The notes under the pieces are model-generated. The model worked only from the letters and a program-made list of their open reading frames with translations. It was not told the DNA's origin and did not search any database. Shown in pieces: positions 1 to 7,873 of a stretch of 64,000 nt of DNA (its first letter is position 1; each line of letters opens with the position of its first letter). The translations under genes and the position numbers were made by a program. The stretch covers positions 1 through 64,000 of the forward strand of contig CAZOJI010000014.1 of the NCBI GenBank assembly GCA_964580055.1. The letters run 5' to 3'. The DNA is from JBDGYW01 sp964580055 (lineage in GTDB: Bacteria > Gemmatimonadota > Gemmatimonadetes > Gemmatimonadales > GWC2-71-9).

Positions 1-74
1 TACCCCGCCAGGGACTCGAACCCCGAACCTACTGATTAAGAGTCAGTTGCTCTAGCCAGTTGAGCTAGCGGGGC
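1..74 (-). tRNA. tRNA-Lys (anticodon CUU)
   Basis: Read on the minus strand the segment folds as a full cloverleaf. The 7-bp acceptor stem begins GCCCCGC, with a G-U first pair to the 3' strand. The D-arm contains AGCTCAACTGGCTAGAGC, the anticodon stem is CTGA/TCAG around the loop CTCTTAA, and the T-arm contains GGTTCGAGTCC. The anticodon is CTT, which reads the lysine codon AAG. The discriminator base is A at position 1, so the gene ends exactly at the window edge and I cannot see whether CCA is encoded. Confidence 0.95.
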
Positions 75-265
75 TAGGTCGCATAACGTATCCAGCACCT
101 ACGAGTTGCGCAAGTTCGGGCTCGGGGTGCATAGGCAGCAAGTCCACGCGACCATATTTCAGACCACTGCAAAATGGTCAAAACAATGTTTCATCTAACT
201 CACGCCTCACAATCGAGCACGAACTAGACAGCAGACGCAGCATTCGAACGTCGAAAATGCTCTTC
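75..265. other. Spacer between tRNA-Lys and the repeat array
   Basis: I see no gene, terminator or clear promoter here. The 21-bp periodicity of the neighbouring array becomes recognisable only from about position 266. Confidence 0.5.
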
Positions 266-662
266 CCATCGGTGATTGCGCGTTTGCCGTCGGCATTGTC
301 GATCGCGCGATGGCCAATTGCACATTTACAATCGGCGATGTTGAACGTGCAACCGGTGACTGCACATTTACAATCGGCGATGTTGAACGTGCAACCGGTG
401 ACTGCACATTTACAATTGGTGATGTTGAGCTTGCAACCGTCGATTGCAAATTGAGATCGTCGATTGCGCGTTTGCAATCCATGTCGTCGTGTTCACAATC
501 GCCATCGGTGAGCGTGCAATCGCCATCGGTGAGCATGCAATCGATGATTGTAAGCCGACAATCGATGATATCGAATTCACAATCGCCGGCGGGAATTCGC
601 GATCGGTGATTGTAAGCGTGCAATCACCGATATGATGTTTACAATCGCTGCCGTTTTGGCAG
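266..662. repeat. Degenerate 21-bp tandem repeat array, 19 units
   Basis: Units start at 266, 287, 308, 329, 350, 371, 392, 413, 434, 455, 475, 496, 517, 538, 559, 580, 600, 621 and 642. All are 21 bp except two of 20 bp. Most begin CAATCG or CAACCG, followed by a GAT-containing middle. A 42-bp double unit at 329-370 is repeated exactly at 371-412, which shows recent local duplication on top of old decay. Because 21 is a multiple of three, several frames on both strands stay open and give low-complexity heptad peptides. I regard these as by-products. No spacer/repeat alternation typical of CRISPR is present. Confidence 0.9.
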
Positions 663-769
663 GATTCGGCCGTGTCGAAATCCCGGACGGCTCGAAGCCG
701 CATGGTTTTCGATTGTCCCAATTGCACAGGGCGCCGGCTGCGCCACAAGCAGGGTCAGTGGCGAAGCGA

Positions 770-804
770 GGGGTGGGGTGGGGTGGGCGCGGGGTGGGCG
801 CGGG
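770..804 (+). other. G-quadruplex-prone tract
   Basis: Consecutive runs of three to four G separated by single T residues (770-787), followed by more G-runs separated by CGC or T to 804. Four runs with 1-nt loops is the classical pattern for a stable parallel quadruplex on the plus strand. It lies about 115-150 nt upstream of the yjbQ start, so it could sit in that gene's promoter or leader. The remainder of 663-918 shows no gene. Confidence 0.6.
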
Positions 805-918
805 AGCGCGGGGAGACGGCAGAAAAGCGGCGCCCCGCCATTGCCCCAGCCGCCCAGGCGGCCAATGTTTCGTGGTGAGCCTCATGTTATACCGCACAGC
901 CACACCTGGAGAGACTCC

Positions 919-1341
919 ATGAAATCCCACACCAAACACCTGAAGTTCCACGTCCCCGAACGCAGAGCGTTCATCAACATTACGCCTGACGTCCGCGATG
1001 AAGTCCGTGCATCGGGGATACGCGAAGGCCTTTGCCTCGTGAACGCCATGCACATCACCGCGAGCGTGTTCATCAACGACGACGAGCCCGGCCTCCACGA
1101 GGACTACGAGCGCTGGCTCGAGTGGCTGGCGCCGTTCGATCCCAGCCCCGAGCGGTATCACCACAACCGCACCGGTGAGGACAACGGCGACGCGCACCAC
1201 AAACGCCAGATCATGGGTCGAGAGGTGGTGGTGGCCATCACCAAAGGCGATCTCGACTTCGGCCCCTGGGAACAGATCTTCTACGGCGAGTTCGACGGCC
1301 GCCGGTCCAAACGGGTGATGGTCAAGATCATAGGCGAATAA
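919..1341 (+). CDS. yjbQ: YjbQ family protein (UPF0047, secondary thiamine-phosphate synthase-like)
   Basis: The product is 140 aa, the usual length for this single-domain family. Recognisable family features are the N-terminal segment with FINITPDV, the LCLVNAMHITASVFIND strand (family members have a similar T-A/N-E/D block), the HNRTGEDNGDAHHK loop, and the C-terminal GPWEQIFYGEFDG. Members show weak thiamine-phosphate synthase activity in vitro, but the physiological role is unsettled. The ATG at 919 is chosen because a GGAG lies about 8 nt upstream and it removes an implausible Gly/Arg-rich N-terminal extension encoded by the G-rich leader. It appears monocistronic; the next gene starts 109 nt later. 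Confidence 0.88.
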   Translation: MKSHTKHLKFHVPERRAFINITPDVRDEVRASGIREGLCLVNAMHITASVFINDDEPGLHEDYERWLEWLAPFDPSPERYHHNRTGEDNGDAHHKRQIMGREVVVAITKGDLDFGPWEQIFYGEFDGRRSKRVMVKIIGE

Positions 1342-1450
1342 GACCGTGCGACGGCCGGCGCGCAGCAAACAGGGTGGCCCATATCACTCCCGTTGTGTTC
1401 ACCGGGCCCCCGAGGTTCCTTTTAACGTGCTTTGACCGGGAGCGGCCTCG

Positions 1451-2668
1451 ATGGGCACGAACAAGAAGTACTCCGGATACGAGTCGTTCTCGTATCTCGA
1501 GCGCGGTAGGGACTTCAGGGCATTCGAGATGATCCGGGGCGGAAGCCCCTTCGAACCCTACTCGATTCCGCTCTCACCGGAGCAGGAGTCGAGGGTCGAG
1601 CAACTCGCGGCGTCTACCGTGATGATCTCGCTGCACGAGCACCCCCACATCTTCCCGGCCGACGTCTCTCTCACTCCCGAGTATGACCGAGACGCCCACG
1701 TCTTCACCGCCTACGACGCGCTTGCCCGCTCCTACTGGGATGCAATCTTCGACAACTTCCTGGACGGCACGGCCATGATCACCTCCAAGCACGGCTGGAA
1801 GTGGAGCGACGTGATCTACGACGTCGGAATGCGCTTCTGCGACCTGGCCCACCAGGATTTCGTTATCAAGTGCGAGAAGGTCGACGACATCCACAGAGCC
1901 TTCCGCGAGGGACGCATTGCTCTGGTGGCAGCCCAGGAAGCCGCTACCATGATCGAGAACGAGCTGGACCGCATCGACATCCTCTACGGTTTCGGCGTCC
2001 GTCAGATGGGCATCACCTACAGTGAATCGAACACGCTGGGCTCGGGACTGAGGGAACGCAACGACGGAGGCCTCACCAGCTTCGGCCGTCAGGCCGTCGA
2101 TAGGATGAACAAGGTCGGCATGGCCATCGACTGCGCGCACACGGGAGTCCAGACGACCCTCGACGTGATAGCGACCAGCATCAAGCCCATCTTTCTGACC
2201 CACACGGGGGCGCGGGCCCTCTGGAACATCCGCCGGCTCGCTCCCGATGAGGTGCTGAAAGCCTGTGCGGGTAAAGGTGGAGTCGTTGGAGTCGAGGCCG
2301 CACCGCACACCACGCTGACCGCCAAGAATCCCAAACACAGCATCGAAGGCTACATGGAGCACTTCGAGTACATCAGAGATCTGGTGGGCATAGAGCACGT
2401 CGCCTTCGGTCCGGACACGCTTTACGGCGATCACGTGGGCCTCCATCACGTCTACTCCGCCGCTCTCTCCATAGACGAGACTCACGAGGGAGATGCCGAG
2501 GAAACGCCCGATTTCGAGGAAGTGCCCTACGTGAAGGGCATCGAGAACCCAACGGAGGCCTCCCACAATATCCTGCGGTGGCTCGTGAAGCACGAGTACT
2601 CGGACGAGGAGATAACGAAGGTGGTCGGAGGCAACATCCTCAGAGTTCTGGAGGACGTATGGCAGTAA
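1451..2668 (+). CDS. Membrane-dipeptidase family (peptidase M19) metallohydrolase
   Basis: The product is 405 aa, a TIM-barrel zinc hydrolase of the renal-dipeptidase family. Family landmarks are present but divergent: an early SLHEHPHIF (for the usual HxD strand), QEAATMIENELDRIDILYGFGVRQMGITY in the middle, IDCAHTG (usual DLSH), THTGAR (usual SHSSAR) and GPDTLYGDH (usual GSDFDG). The family cleaves dipeptides or related amides. It has no signal peptide, so it is probably cytoplasmic. It is the first gene of a three-gene operon with a small membrane protein (10-nt overlap) and a sodium:solute symporter, which suggests that the symporter imports a substrate this enzyme hydrolyses. A GGGAG lies upstream of the ATG. 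Confidence 0.85.
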   Translation: MGTNKKYSGYESFSYLERGRDFRAFEMIRGGSPFEPYSIPLSPEQESRVEQLAASTVMISLHEHPHIFPADVSLTPEYDRDAHVFTAYDALARSYWDAIFDNFLDGTAMITSKHGWKWSDVIYDVGMRFCDLAHQDFVIKCEKVDDIHRAFREGRIALVAAQEAATMIENELDRIDILYGFGVRQMGITYSESNTLGSGLRERNDGGLTSFGRQAVDRMNKVGMAIDCAHTGVQTTLDVIATSIKPIFLTHTGARALWNIRRLAPDEVLKACAGKGGVVGVEAAPHTTLTAKNPKHSIEGYMEHFEYIRDLVGIEHVAFGPDTLYGDHVGLHHVYSAALSIDETHEGDAEETPDFEEVPYVKGIENPTEASHNILRWLVKHEYSDEEITKVVGGNILRVLEDVWQ

Positions 2669-2880
2669 CAGACGACAACACACCCGGCAACTCCGGAGTG
2701 AAGCTGCCGGCCGTATCAATCGCGCTGATGCTGATCTTCCTGGTGGGCGGAAGCCTGATGATAATGCTCGACTGGCCGCCGGGACCCGCGAACCTGGATT
2801 GGGGCGTCTTGGTCCTCTGCTACTTCGGCTACGCCTACCTCGTCGGCGCAGCCATCTTCTACGTAATAACGGGCAAATGA
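2659..2880 (+). CDS. Small two-TM membrane protein, presumed symporter partner
   Basis: The product is 73 aa with two hydrophobic helices at about residues 20-38 and 48-68 and a short polar N-terminus. The ATG at 2659 lies inside the end of the dipeptidase gene, and its stop overlaps the symporter start (ATGA). This is the layout of genes translated in a coupled way. Sodium:solute symporters of bacteria are often preceded by such small two-helix proteins (for example YhdT before PanF), so an accessory or assembly role is a reasonable inference. I do not recognise a specific family motif. Confidence 0.8.
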   Translation: MAVTDDNTPGNSGVKLPAVSIALMLIFLVGGSLMIMLDWPPGPANLDWGVLVLCYFGYAYLVGAAIFYVITGK

Positions 2881-4367
2881 GCCTGACCCTGCAGTACATC
2901 CTCGTCCTGGGAGTCTACTTCCTGGGAATGCTGTCGCTGGGATTCTGGTTCAACACGCGGGTCAGATCCAAGAAGGACTATTTCATCGCCAGGGGCAAAC
3001 TGGGTCCGGCGGCCATAGGGTTTTCGTTCTCGGCCACCCAGATGAGCGGTAGCAGCTACATGGGCGCTGTGGGAACGGAGAAGGTCCTGGGTTACAACTT
3101 CTCGCCGGCCGCGGTCTCGTCCGCGGCGGCCCCCTGGTTCTCGTACATCCTCCTGGGCAGCCGGCTTCGCAAGATCGCGAGCCGCATCAAGAGCGTAACC
3201 CTGGTCGACATCTTCGAGGCCCGCTACTACAGCAAGACCGCGAGCCTGACATGCACCATCATCATGTTGGTGGCGTTCATCCCGATGATCGCGGCCCAGC
3301 TCAAGGCAGCGGGAAACATCTTCGAGGTCCTGTTGGGCATGCCCTACCTCGCGGGGCTGTTCGTGTTCGGGGGAATCGTGATCCTGTACACGGTGCTGGG
3401 AGGCATGTTCGCGGTTGCCTGGACCGATCTCATCCAGGGTTTGATCATGGTCGCCGGTTTCGCGGTGCTCGCACCCATCGCCGTTTCGGCGGCCGGCGGC
3501 TTTGCCGGCATGCACGAGCAGTACGGACAGCTCAATCCCGGAGCGATCAAGTTCACCGGAGAGATGACGACGACCTGGGTGGTATCGGCTTTTATTGTCT
3601 GGGGTTTCTTCCAGATCGGCGGCGCCCCCGCCTCGGTGACGCGATTCCTGATTCCGGAAGACGACAAGACCCTGAGGAGGGCGATGGTCTATTCCGTCTG
3701 CTTTCAGTCGTTCATCTACCTGTCCGCTACGCTGGTCGCGATTGCGGGAGGCGTGCTGCTACCCACACTGGAACGTCCCGACCTGACCGTACCTACTCTG
3801 GTGTCCCAACTGCTGCCGCCGATCGTGGGTGCGATCATAATCGCGGCTGTCCTGGGAGCAATGATGTCGACCATCGATTCGACCCTGCTCCTGGCGGGTT
3901 CGCTGGTGGTGGAGAATGTCTACATCCCCTTCATCAATCCCGAGGTGAACCAAGAAGGGGGACTCAAGATCGCGCGCGTCGTAACTCTCGTGATTGGTAC
4001 CTTGGGCCTCCTGGTTGCGATAAAGCCGCCCGCAGCGATTCTCTGGATCGTCACGATGTCCTTCAGTCTCATGGCATCGGCGTTCACGTTTCCGTTTCTC
4101 CTCGGCGTATGGTGGCCACGGGCAACCAAGGAAGGCGCGATCATAGGAATGATAGCAGGAGCGTTGAGCTGCGTGTTTTGGTACGTGATCAGTTATCTGG
4201 AGTATCAAACGCTGGACAACTGGATCGGCGGGATCTGGCCCGCGATCTTCGGCTCGTGCGTGTGCCTGGTTCTATTCGTGGCGGCCAGCAAAATGACTCC
4301 TCCGCCACCGGAAGAGGTGCGAGAGATATTCTTCGGTGAAGATACCGCCGCAGATCGAGTCGGCTAG
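2877..4367 (+). CDS. Sodium:solute symporter (SSS family)
   Basis: The product is 496 aa, rich in hydrophobic segments compatible with about 13 transmembrane helices. The N-terminal segment with the YFIARGKLGPAAIGFSF stretch, followed by the S-G-S-Y and G-A-V-G-T motif region, is typical of the family, as is GAMMSTIDSTLLLAGSLVVENV around residue 325. The family imports organic solutes (amino acids, pantothenate, acetate, proline) with Na+. The start at 2877 overlaps the previous stop by four bases (ATGA). The in-frame upstream codons run through the previous gene and are rejected. Context with an M19 dipeptidase favours a peptide- or amino-acid-derived substrate, but this is inference. It ends two bases before the convergent kinase. 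Confidence 0.92.
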   Translation: MSLTLQYILVLGVYFLGMLSLGFWFNTRVRSKKDYFIARGKLGPAAIGFSFSATQMSGSSYMGAVGTEKVLGYNFSPAAVSSAAAPWFSYILLGSRLRKIASRIKSVTLVDIFEARYYSKTASLTCTIIMLVAFIPMIAAQLKAAGNIFEVLLGMPYLAGLFVFGGIVILYTVLGGMFAVAWTDLIQGLIMVAGFAVLAPIAVSAAGGFAGMHEQYGQLNPGAIKFTGEMTTTWVVSAFIVWGFFQIGGAPASVTRFLIPEDDKTLRRAMVYSVCFQSFIYLSATLVAIAGGVLLPTLERPDLTVPTLVSQLLPPIVGAIIIAAVLGAMMSTIDSTLLLAGSLVVENVYIPFINPEVNQEGGLKIARVVTLVIGTLGLLVAIKPPAAILWIVTMSFSLMASAFTFPFLLGVWWPRATKEGAIIGMIAGALSCVFWYVISYLEYQTLDNWIGGIWPAIFGSCVCLVLFVAASKMTPPPPEEVREIFFGEDTAADRVG

Positions 4368-4369
4368 AC

Positions 4370-6184
4370 TCACTTAGCAGATTCGCGGATGCGGCTTTCC
4401 AGCTCCTCGAGCGTGTACGGTTTCTGTATGAAGCCGGCAAACCCCCTGTCACCGAACTGGTCCTCCACGTCCGCCTTGCTGTAGCCACTCGCCAAGATCA
4501 CCGGTACCCCGTCGGATATCTTCTTGAGCGCTTCAAAGGTCCTGGTCCCGTCCATCTCCGGCATCGTGAGATCGAGCAGCACACAGTCGATCTCGCCGGC
4601 ATGGCTCTCAAACTCCTCGATCCCCTCACTGCCGTTCTCCGCGGTTATCACCTGATATCCGACGCTGGCCAGGAGTTGTTGCGCGACATCCAACACCGCC
4701 TCCTCGTCATCTACCACGAGTACGGTCCTCGCGCCCGACGCCTTGCCGCGATCGCCCTCCCTGCCGGCCGGGCGCTCCGACAGTGATTCAATGGCGGGAA
4801 AGAGAACTCGCACCCTCGTTCCGGCTCCAGGCTCGCTGTGCACTTCTATTGCGCCGTTGTGTGCACGAACAACGCCGAGCGCAGCCGCTAGCCCCAAGCC
4901 TCGACCGGTGAACTTCGTGCTGAAGAATGGATCGAACATCCTCGCAACGGTCTCGTCGTCCATTCCGGCCCCGTTATCCAACACCTCCACGTACGAATAG
5001 GTGCCCTCTGCGCATTCCGAGCCCGAATGCGCGCTTTCGAGGTACTCACGGTCACAGGCCATCGAGCCGGCGGCGACCTTGATGAGCCCTGGACCATCGC
5101 CGATCGCCTCAGACGCGTTGGTGATGAGGGTCAACACGACCTGGCCGATCTGCTCTGCATCAGCCTGGATCTCCGGAAGCGGCGCACTCGTTTCATACAC
5201 CAGAGATGTTCCCCTCGACACCGCCGCTTCGGCGAATGGACGAGTCTTTCTCATGACCTCGAACAAGTCGACAGTCCGCATCACGAAGTGCCCTCTGCCG
5301 GAATACGCGAGCATCTTTTGCGCAAGGTCGGCCGCCCGCCGCGACGCTATCATGATATTGTCGATGCTGCTGCGTGCCGGCGAACCCGGTGGTATTCGTT
5401 TCAGGGAAAGCTCCGCATTGCCCATGACGCTCATCAGCAGATTGTTGAAATCATGGGCGATACCGCCTGCGAGCACACCCAGGCTCTCGAGCTTCTTGGC
5501 GTTCTGCACCTGCCGCTCGAGTTGCAGCCGCTTTTCCTCCGCCCGTTCGCGTTCGGCGATGGTTTCTCTGAGTCTCTCTCGCTCTCGCACGAGTTCCGCT
5601 CGCTCGGTCTCCATGCCGGTGCGGTAGCGGGAGCGGAAGTACTCGAGCCAGTAGGCAATCGCAAACACGGTGAGGTACGAAAACACGAACCGGACAACGA
5701 ACCCGGCCGGATAATCGTAGCCAATCTGTCTTGCCGGCGGAAACGTCAAAAAGAACAGAGCCAGGACGAGCGCGAGGGCGCTCCACAACAGCCCCTCACC
5801 CTTTCCAAACAGGAAGAAGGCGATCAGTGGAAGTGTGTACATCCAAAGGATTTGCGATCCTCCGGCCCCACCCGAGATCAGGGAATAAATGAGTAGAGCC
5901 CCGTACAGAACTATGTTGGCTCGATACACGAAGGAGCCATGCCTGGTCTTCACGAGGAGCAGCCATCCACCTCCCAGGCCTGCCGCCGCAATTGCGATGA
6001 ACACCGCTGCAACGTAGCTCTCGGCAACCAAATGGTAGACCGCAAAACCCAGCATTACCGGCAGGCCAAGTATCGCGAACGCCGTGAAGTGCTGGAGTTT
6101 CAGCGTCTCTTCACGATCGCGCGGCACCTTGTCGACGAGAGCGAAAACCCGTTCGATCAATAGCTTGGGGTAGCGGAACACCAT
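4370..6184 (-). CDS. Membrane-bound hybrid histidine kinase with C-terminal receiver
   Basis: The product is about 604 aa. The N-terminal part has roughly six hydrophobic helices (residues ~25-175). A coiled-coil linker rich in Arg/Glu follows (~185-225), then HisKA with the phospho-acceptor in AGGIAHDFNNLL. An ATPase domain has DNGAGMDDETVARMFDPFF and GRGLGLAAALGVV. The C-terminal receiver has VVDDEE, the acceptor Asp in LLDLTMPEMDG, and Lys in QKPYT. The HDFNNLL type is typical of hybrid kinases that pass phosphate through their own receiver. The ATG at 6184 has GGAGA about 10 nt upstream; an upstream in-frame ATG at 6226 lacks support. No separate response regulator is adjacent, so the partner and signal are unknown. 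Confidence 0.9.
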   Translation of the reverse strand: MVFRYPKLLIERVFALVDKVPRDREETLKLQHFTAFAILGLPVMLGFAVYHLVAESYVAAVFIAIAAAGLGGGWLLLVKTRHGSFVYRANIVLYGALLIYSLISGGAGGSQILWMYTLPLIAFFLFGKGEGLLWSALALVLALFFLTFPPARQIGYDYPAGFVVRFVFSYLTVFAIAYWLEYFRSRYRTGMETERAELVRERERLRETIAERERAEEKRLQLERQVQNAKKLESLGVLAGGIAHDFNNLLMSVMGNAELSLKRIPPGSPARSSIDNIMIASRRAADLAQKMLAYSGRGHFVMRTVDLFEVMRKTRPFAEAAVSRGTSLVYETSAPLPEIQADAEQIGQVVLTLITNASEAIGDGPGLIKVAAGSMACDREYLESAHSGSECAEGTYSYVEVLDNGAGMDDETVARMFDPFFSTKFTGRGLGLAAALGVVRAHNGAIEVHSEPGAGTRVRVLFPAIESLSERPAGREGDRGKASGARTVLVVDDEEAVLDVAQQLLASVGYQVITAENGSEGIEEFESHAGEIDCVLLDLTMPEMDGTRTFEALKKISDGVPVILASGYSKADVEDQFGDRGFAGFIQKPYTLEELESRIRESAK

Positions 6185-6338
6185 CAAGTTGCATTCTCCG
6201 CGAGTCGAATTCAGACAACCGTGCACCGGTCGAGCGATACCACCGATACAGCGCCTAAGGCAATACTACACCGAAAGCCGCTCTGTGGTAACATTGCACC
6301 ATCGTAATGTGCAGTGGATTTGCAGAATCCGCAGTGAC

Positions 6339-6420
6339 GGGCGTTACCATCCGCGCAGAGATCGGGTTCCGCTTCCGCCCTCTCCACATCCAACGCCGCG
6401 GGCGTTACCGTCCGCGCGAG
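6339..6420. repeat. Imperfect direct repeat pair
   Basis: GGGCGTTACC followed by a TCCGCGCGAG-like end occurs at 6339-6361 and again at 6400-6420, 61 bp apart with about two mismatches. Both copies lie in the intergenic region between the divergent hybrid kinase and the 6597 gene. They could be regulator half-sites or a local duplication. I see no other recognisable element in 6185-6540. Confidence 0.55.
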
Positions 6421-6541
6421 AATCCGCCCCCATGAAGATCGGCATGGGACTTTGCGATACGAGAACCTATTTGCACGACGTCGCCCACCGCGCATCCACG
6501 CTCAAGAAGCCCAAAACGTTTTCCGAGACTGAAAGAGAGGG

Positions 6542-6596
6542 AACACCTCCGGCCGTAACGGAGGTATATAGTAGGAAGGGTTAACCAGGAGGTGTT
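6542..6596 (+). promoter_or_regulatory. Possible Shine-Dalgarno-sequestering RNA switch
   Basis: AACACCTCC at 6542-6550 is perfectly complementary to GGAGGTGTT at 6588-6596, which is the ribosome-binding site plus spacer of the next gene. The same arm can instead form a local hairpin, ACCTCCG (6545-6551) with CGGAGGT (6559-6565) and a 7-nt loop. The two pairings are mutually exclusive, which is the geometry of a translational on/off switch. No known riboswitch fold is recognised and no ligand can be suggested. Confidence 0.45.
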
Positions 6597-7307
6597 ATGG
6601 TTGTCCCGATGATACATCGCTGGCTCCAGAGAGATGACCTCTGGCTTCTGGTAGGACAGATCTCCAGAGTAAATGCGGAGGCGGCGAAGCCGGCCGCCCG
6701 CGCACTGGAGAACGGGCAAGTCGACCAGGTGCTCGATTCGCCGGCCGCGCTCGAAGCGGTGCTCGGCCACGGCGGGCCGCCCGCGCCGCTTCCGTTGACG
6801 CTCCTCTGGTACGTGCCTATCCGGTCGATCCTCCGCCGCTATGACGTGGGCGAAATCGATCTCGCCGACTTCACGGCAACCCTGCCTGTTCTGTTCGGCA
6901 TCACGAAGCAATCGAGGCGGGTGGCGAGCGGAGAGCACGGGATACTGGCCTGGGCAAACTCGATCGAGGCGATGCCGCGAAAGACCGTCGGGCGAGCCGA
7001 ACGCGCGGCCGAATGCGCGGCGCTGGCCCTGTGGTGGGCGGGGTGCTTTCCGGGAGCCGTCGCTCGTCGCGGGGGGCGCGGTGCAATCCGTGCCTATGTC
7101 ACGTTTGCGGCGACCGCTCTGACACTCGCGGCCCACCTGGTGGAAGGCCGTGCGCCCGAGACTTCCTCGTTTTACAACCGCGCCGCCGATAACGCCGAGG
7201 AAATTCGGGGAGCGCTGGACGAGGCACGGCGGGATTATCTCGATCCGGAAGCCACGTCACCGGAGGGCAGAGTCGCACGATTCCTCGAGCGGGTGGCTGA
7301 AAACTAG
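6597..7307 (+). CDS. Hypothetical protein, 236 aa
   Basis: I do not recognise the family. A very strong AGGAGG lies 6 nt upstream of the ATG, and codon use resembles neighbouring genes, so the gene is probably real. The product is Ala/Arg-rich and mainly helical by appearance. Moderately hydrophobic helices around residues 130-185 (AAECAALALWWAGCF and YVTFAATALTLAAHL) could associate with the membrane but are not clear transmembrane segments. It lacks Cys motifs and a signal peptide. Translation may be controlled by the leader pairing described at 6542-6596. It stands alone between a divergent kinase and a convergent molybdopterin operon. Confidence 0.7.
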   Translation: MVVPMIHRWLQRDDLWLLVGQISRVNAEAAKPAARALENGQVDQVLDSPAALEAVLGHGGPPAPLPLTLLWYVPIRSILRRYDVGEIDLADFTATLPVLFGITKQSRRVASGEHGILAWANSIEAMPRKTVGRAERAAECAALALWWAGCFPGAVARRGGRGAIRAYVTFAATALTLAAHLVEGRAPETSSFYNRAADNAEEIRGALDEARRDYLDPEATSPEGRVARFLERVAEN

Positions 7308-7390
7308 GGCGGTTTCCCGAGCGCGGCGTAGTGGGCCCGGCTACAGCACCACGCCGCTGCGAGCAACGCTCTAACGCCGAACGTCGAGAG

Positions 7391-7429
7391 AAGGTCCAAC
7401 AGGGAAGGTCCAACAAGGAAGGTCCAAGT
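7391..7429. repeat. 14-bp direct repeat, 2.7 units
   Basis: Units AAGGTCCAACAGGG (7391-7404), AAGGTCCAACAAGG (7405-7418) and AAGGTCCAAGT (7419-7429) are adjacent. They lie in the convergent intergenic gap and look like a short slippage-type duplication. The rest of 7308-7464 shows nothing I can name. Confidence 0.75.
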
Positions 7430-7464
7430 GTTTTGTAGGCGTTGAGCATGCTTCTGCTCTCCCC

Positions 7465-7503
7465 TACCGCCTTACCGACCTACCGACCTACCGACCTACC
7501 GCC
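7465..7503. repeat. 8-bp direct repeat, about five units, overlapping a gene end
   Basis: Units of TACCGACC occur at 7473, 7481 and 7489, with degenerate copies at 7465 and 7497. The array overlaps the last codons and stop of the minus-strand membrane protein. Slippage by one 8-bp unit would therefore change that protein's C-terminus and stop position. Confidence 0.75.
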
Positions 7504-7872
7504 CCCCGGCCCACAAGCATCCGGAATCACCTCCCTGTACACCACCGAGTAATACCTGAACTTGCTCGACATGTGGGAACCCACGGAGGCGATCACAACC
7601 ACGCCGAGCAGGATAGGCACACGATAGTCCCAGGCCAACAGCACGGTGCACAGCAGCAACAGCTTCGCCATGGTCATTATACCTCGACCCTGGTGCAGCC
7701 ATAGCAGTCGAAACTTGGATTCGGCCGCCACCAAACCCAATCCGGTTCCGATGGTCAACCAGAGAACGAACACGAGGCGTTCTGGTGCCACGTCGAAGGC
7801 ATGGCCTCCGAGCAGGATCCCCATGACGGCTATGTGAGCCGTCCGCAGCAGGATATTCAACCAGCGGATCAT
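7480..7872 (-). CDS. Small integral membrane protein, about four TM helices
   Basis: The product is 130 aa with about four hydrophobic helices (near residues 5-25, 32-52, 66-88 and 90-108) and the charged loop AAESKFRLLWLHQGRG between the second and third. The ATG at 7872 is one base after the stop of the MoeA-fusion gene, so it is co-translated with molybdopterin genes. I know no function, and a link to molybdate or tungstate metabolism is inferred from position only. The final residues and the stop are encoded by the 8-bp tandem repeat, so the C-terminus may be variable. An upstream in-frame start at 7902 would overlap the previous gene more. Confidence 0.72.
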   Translation of the reverse strand: MIRWLNILLRTAHIAVMGILLGGHAFDVAPERLVFVLWLTIGTGLGLVAAESKFRLLWLHQGRGIMTMAKLLLLCTVLLAWDYRVPILLGVVVIASVGSHMSSKFRYYSVVYREVIPDACGPGGGRSVGR

Positions 7873-7873
7873 G

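Noticed and set aside
266..662. CRISPR array
   Set aside because: Units are contiguous and degenerate, with no constant repeat alternating with unique spacers and no cas genes nearby.
178..748. Several open frames of 60-138 codons on both strands over the 21-bp array
   Set aside because: They arise because the repeat length is a multiple of three; peptides are low-complexity heptads and no frame has a convincing ribosome site.
1574..2899. Minus-strand 441-codon open frame over the M19 gene
   Set aside because: Arg/Val-rich shadow of a high-GC gene; the plus strand has clear M19 motifs and operon overlaps.
6189..6584. Plus-strand 131-codon frame upstream of the 6597 gene
   Set aside because: No ribosome site, unusual composition, and it covers the direct repeats and the regulatory leader.
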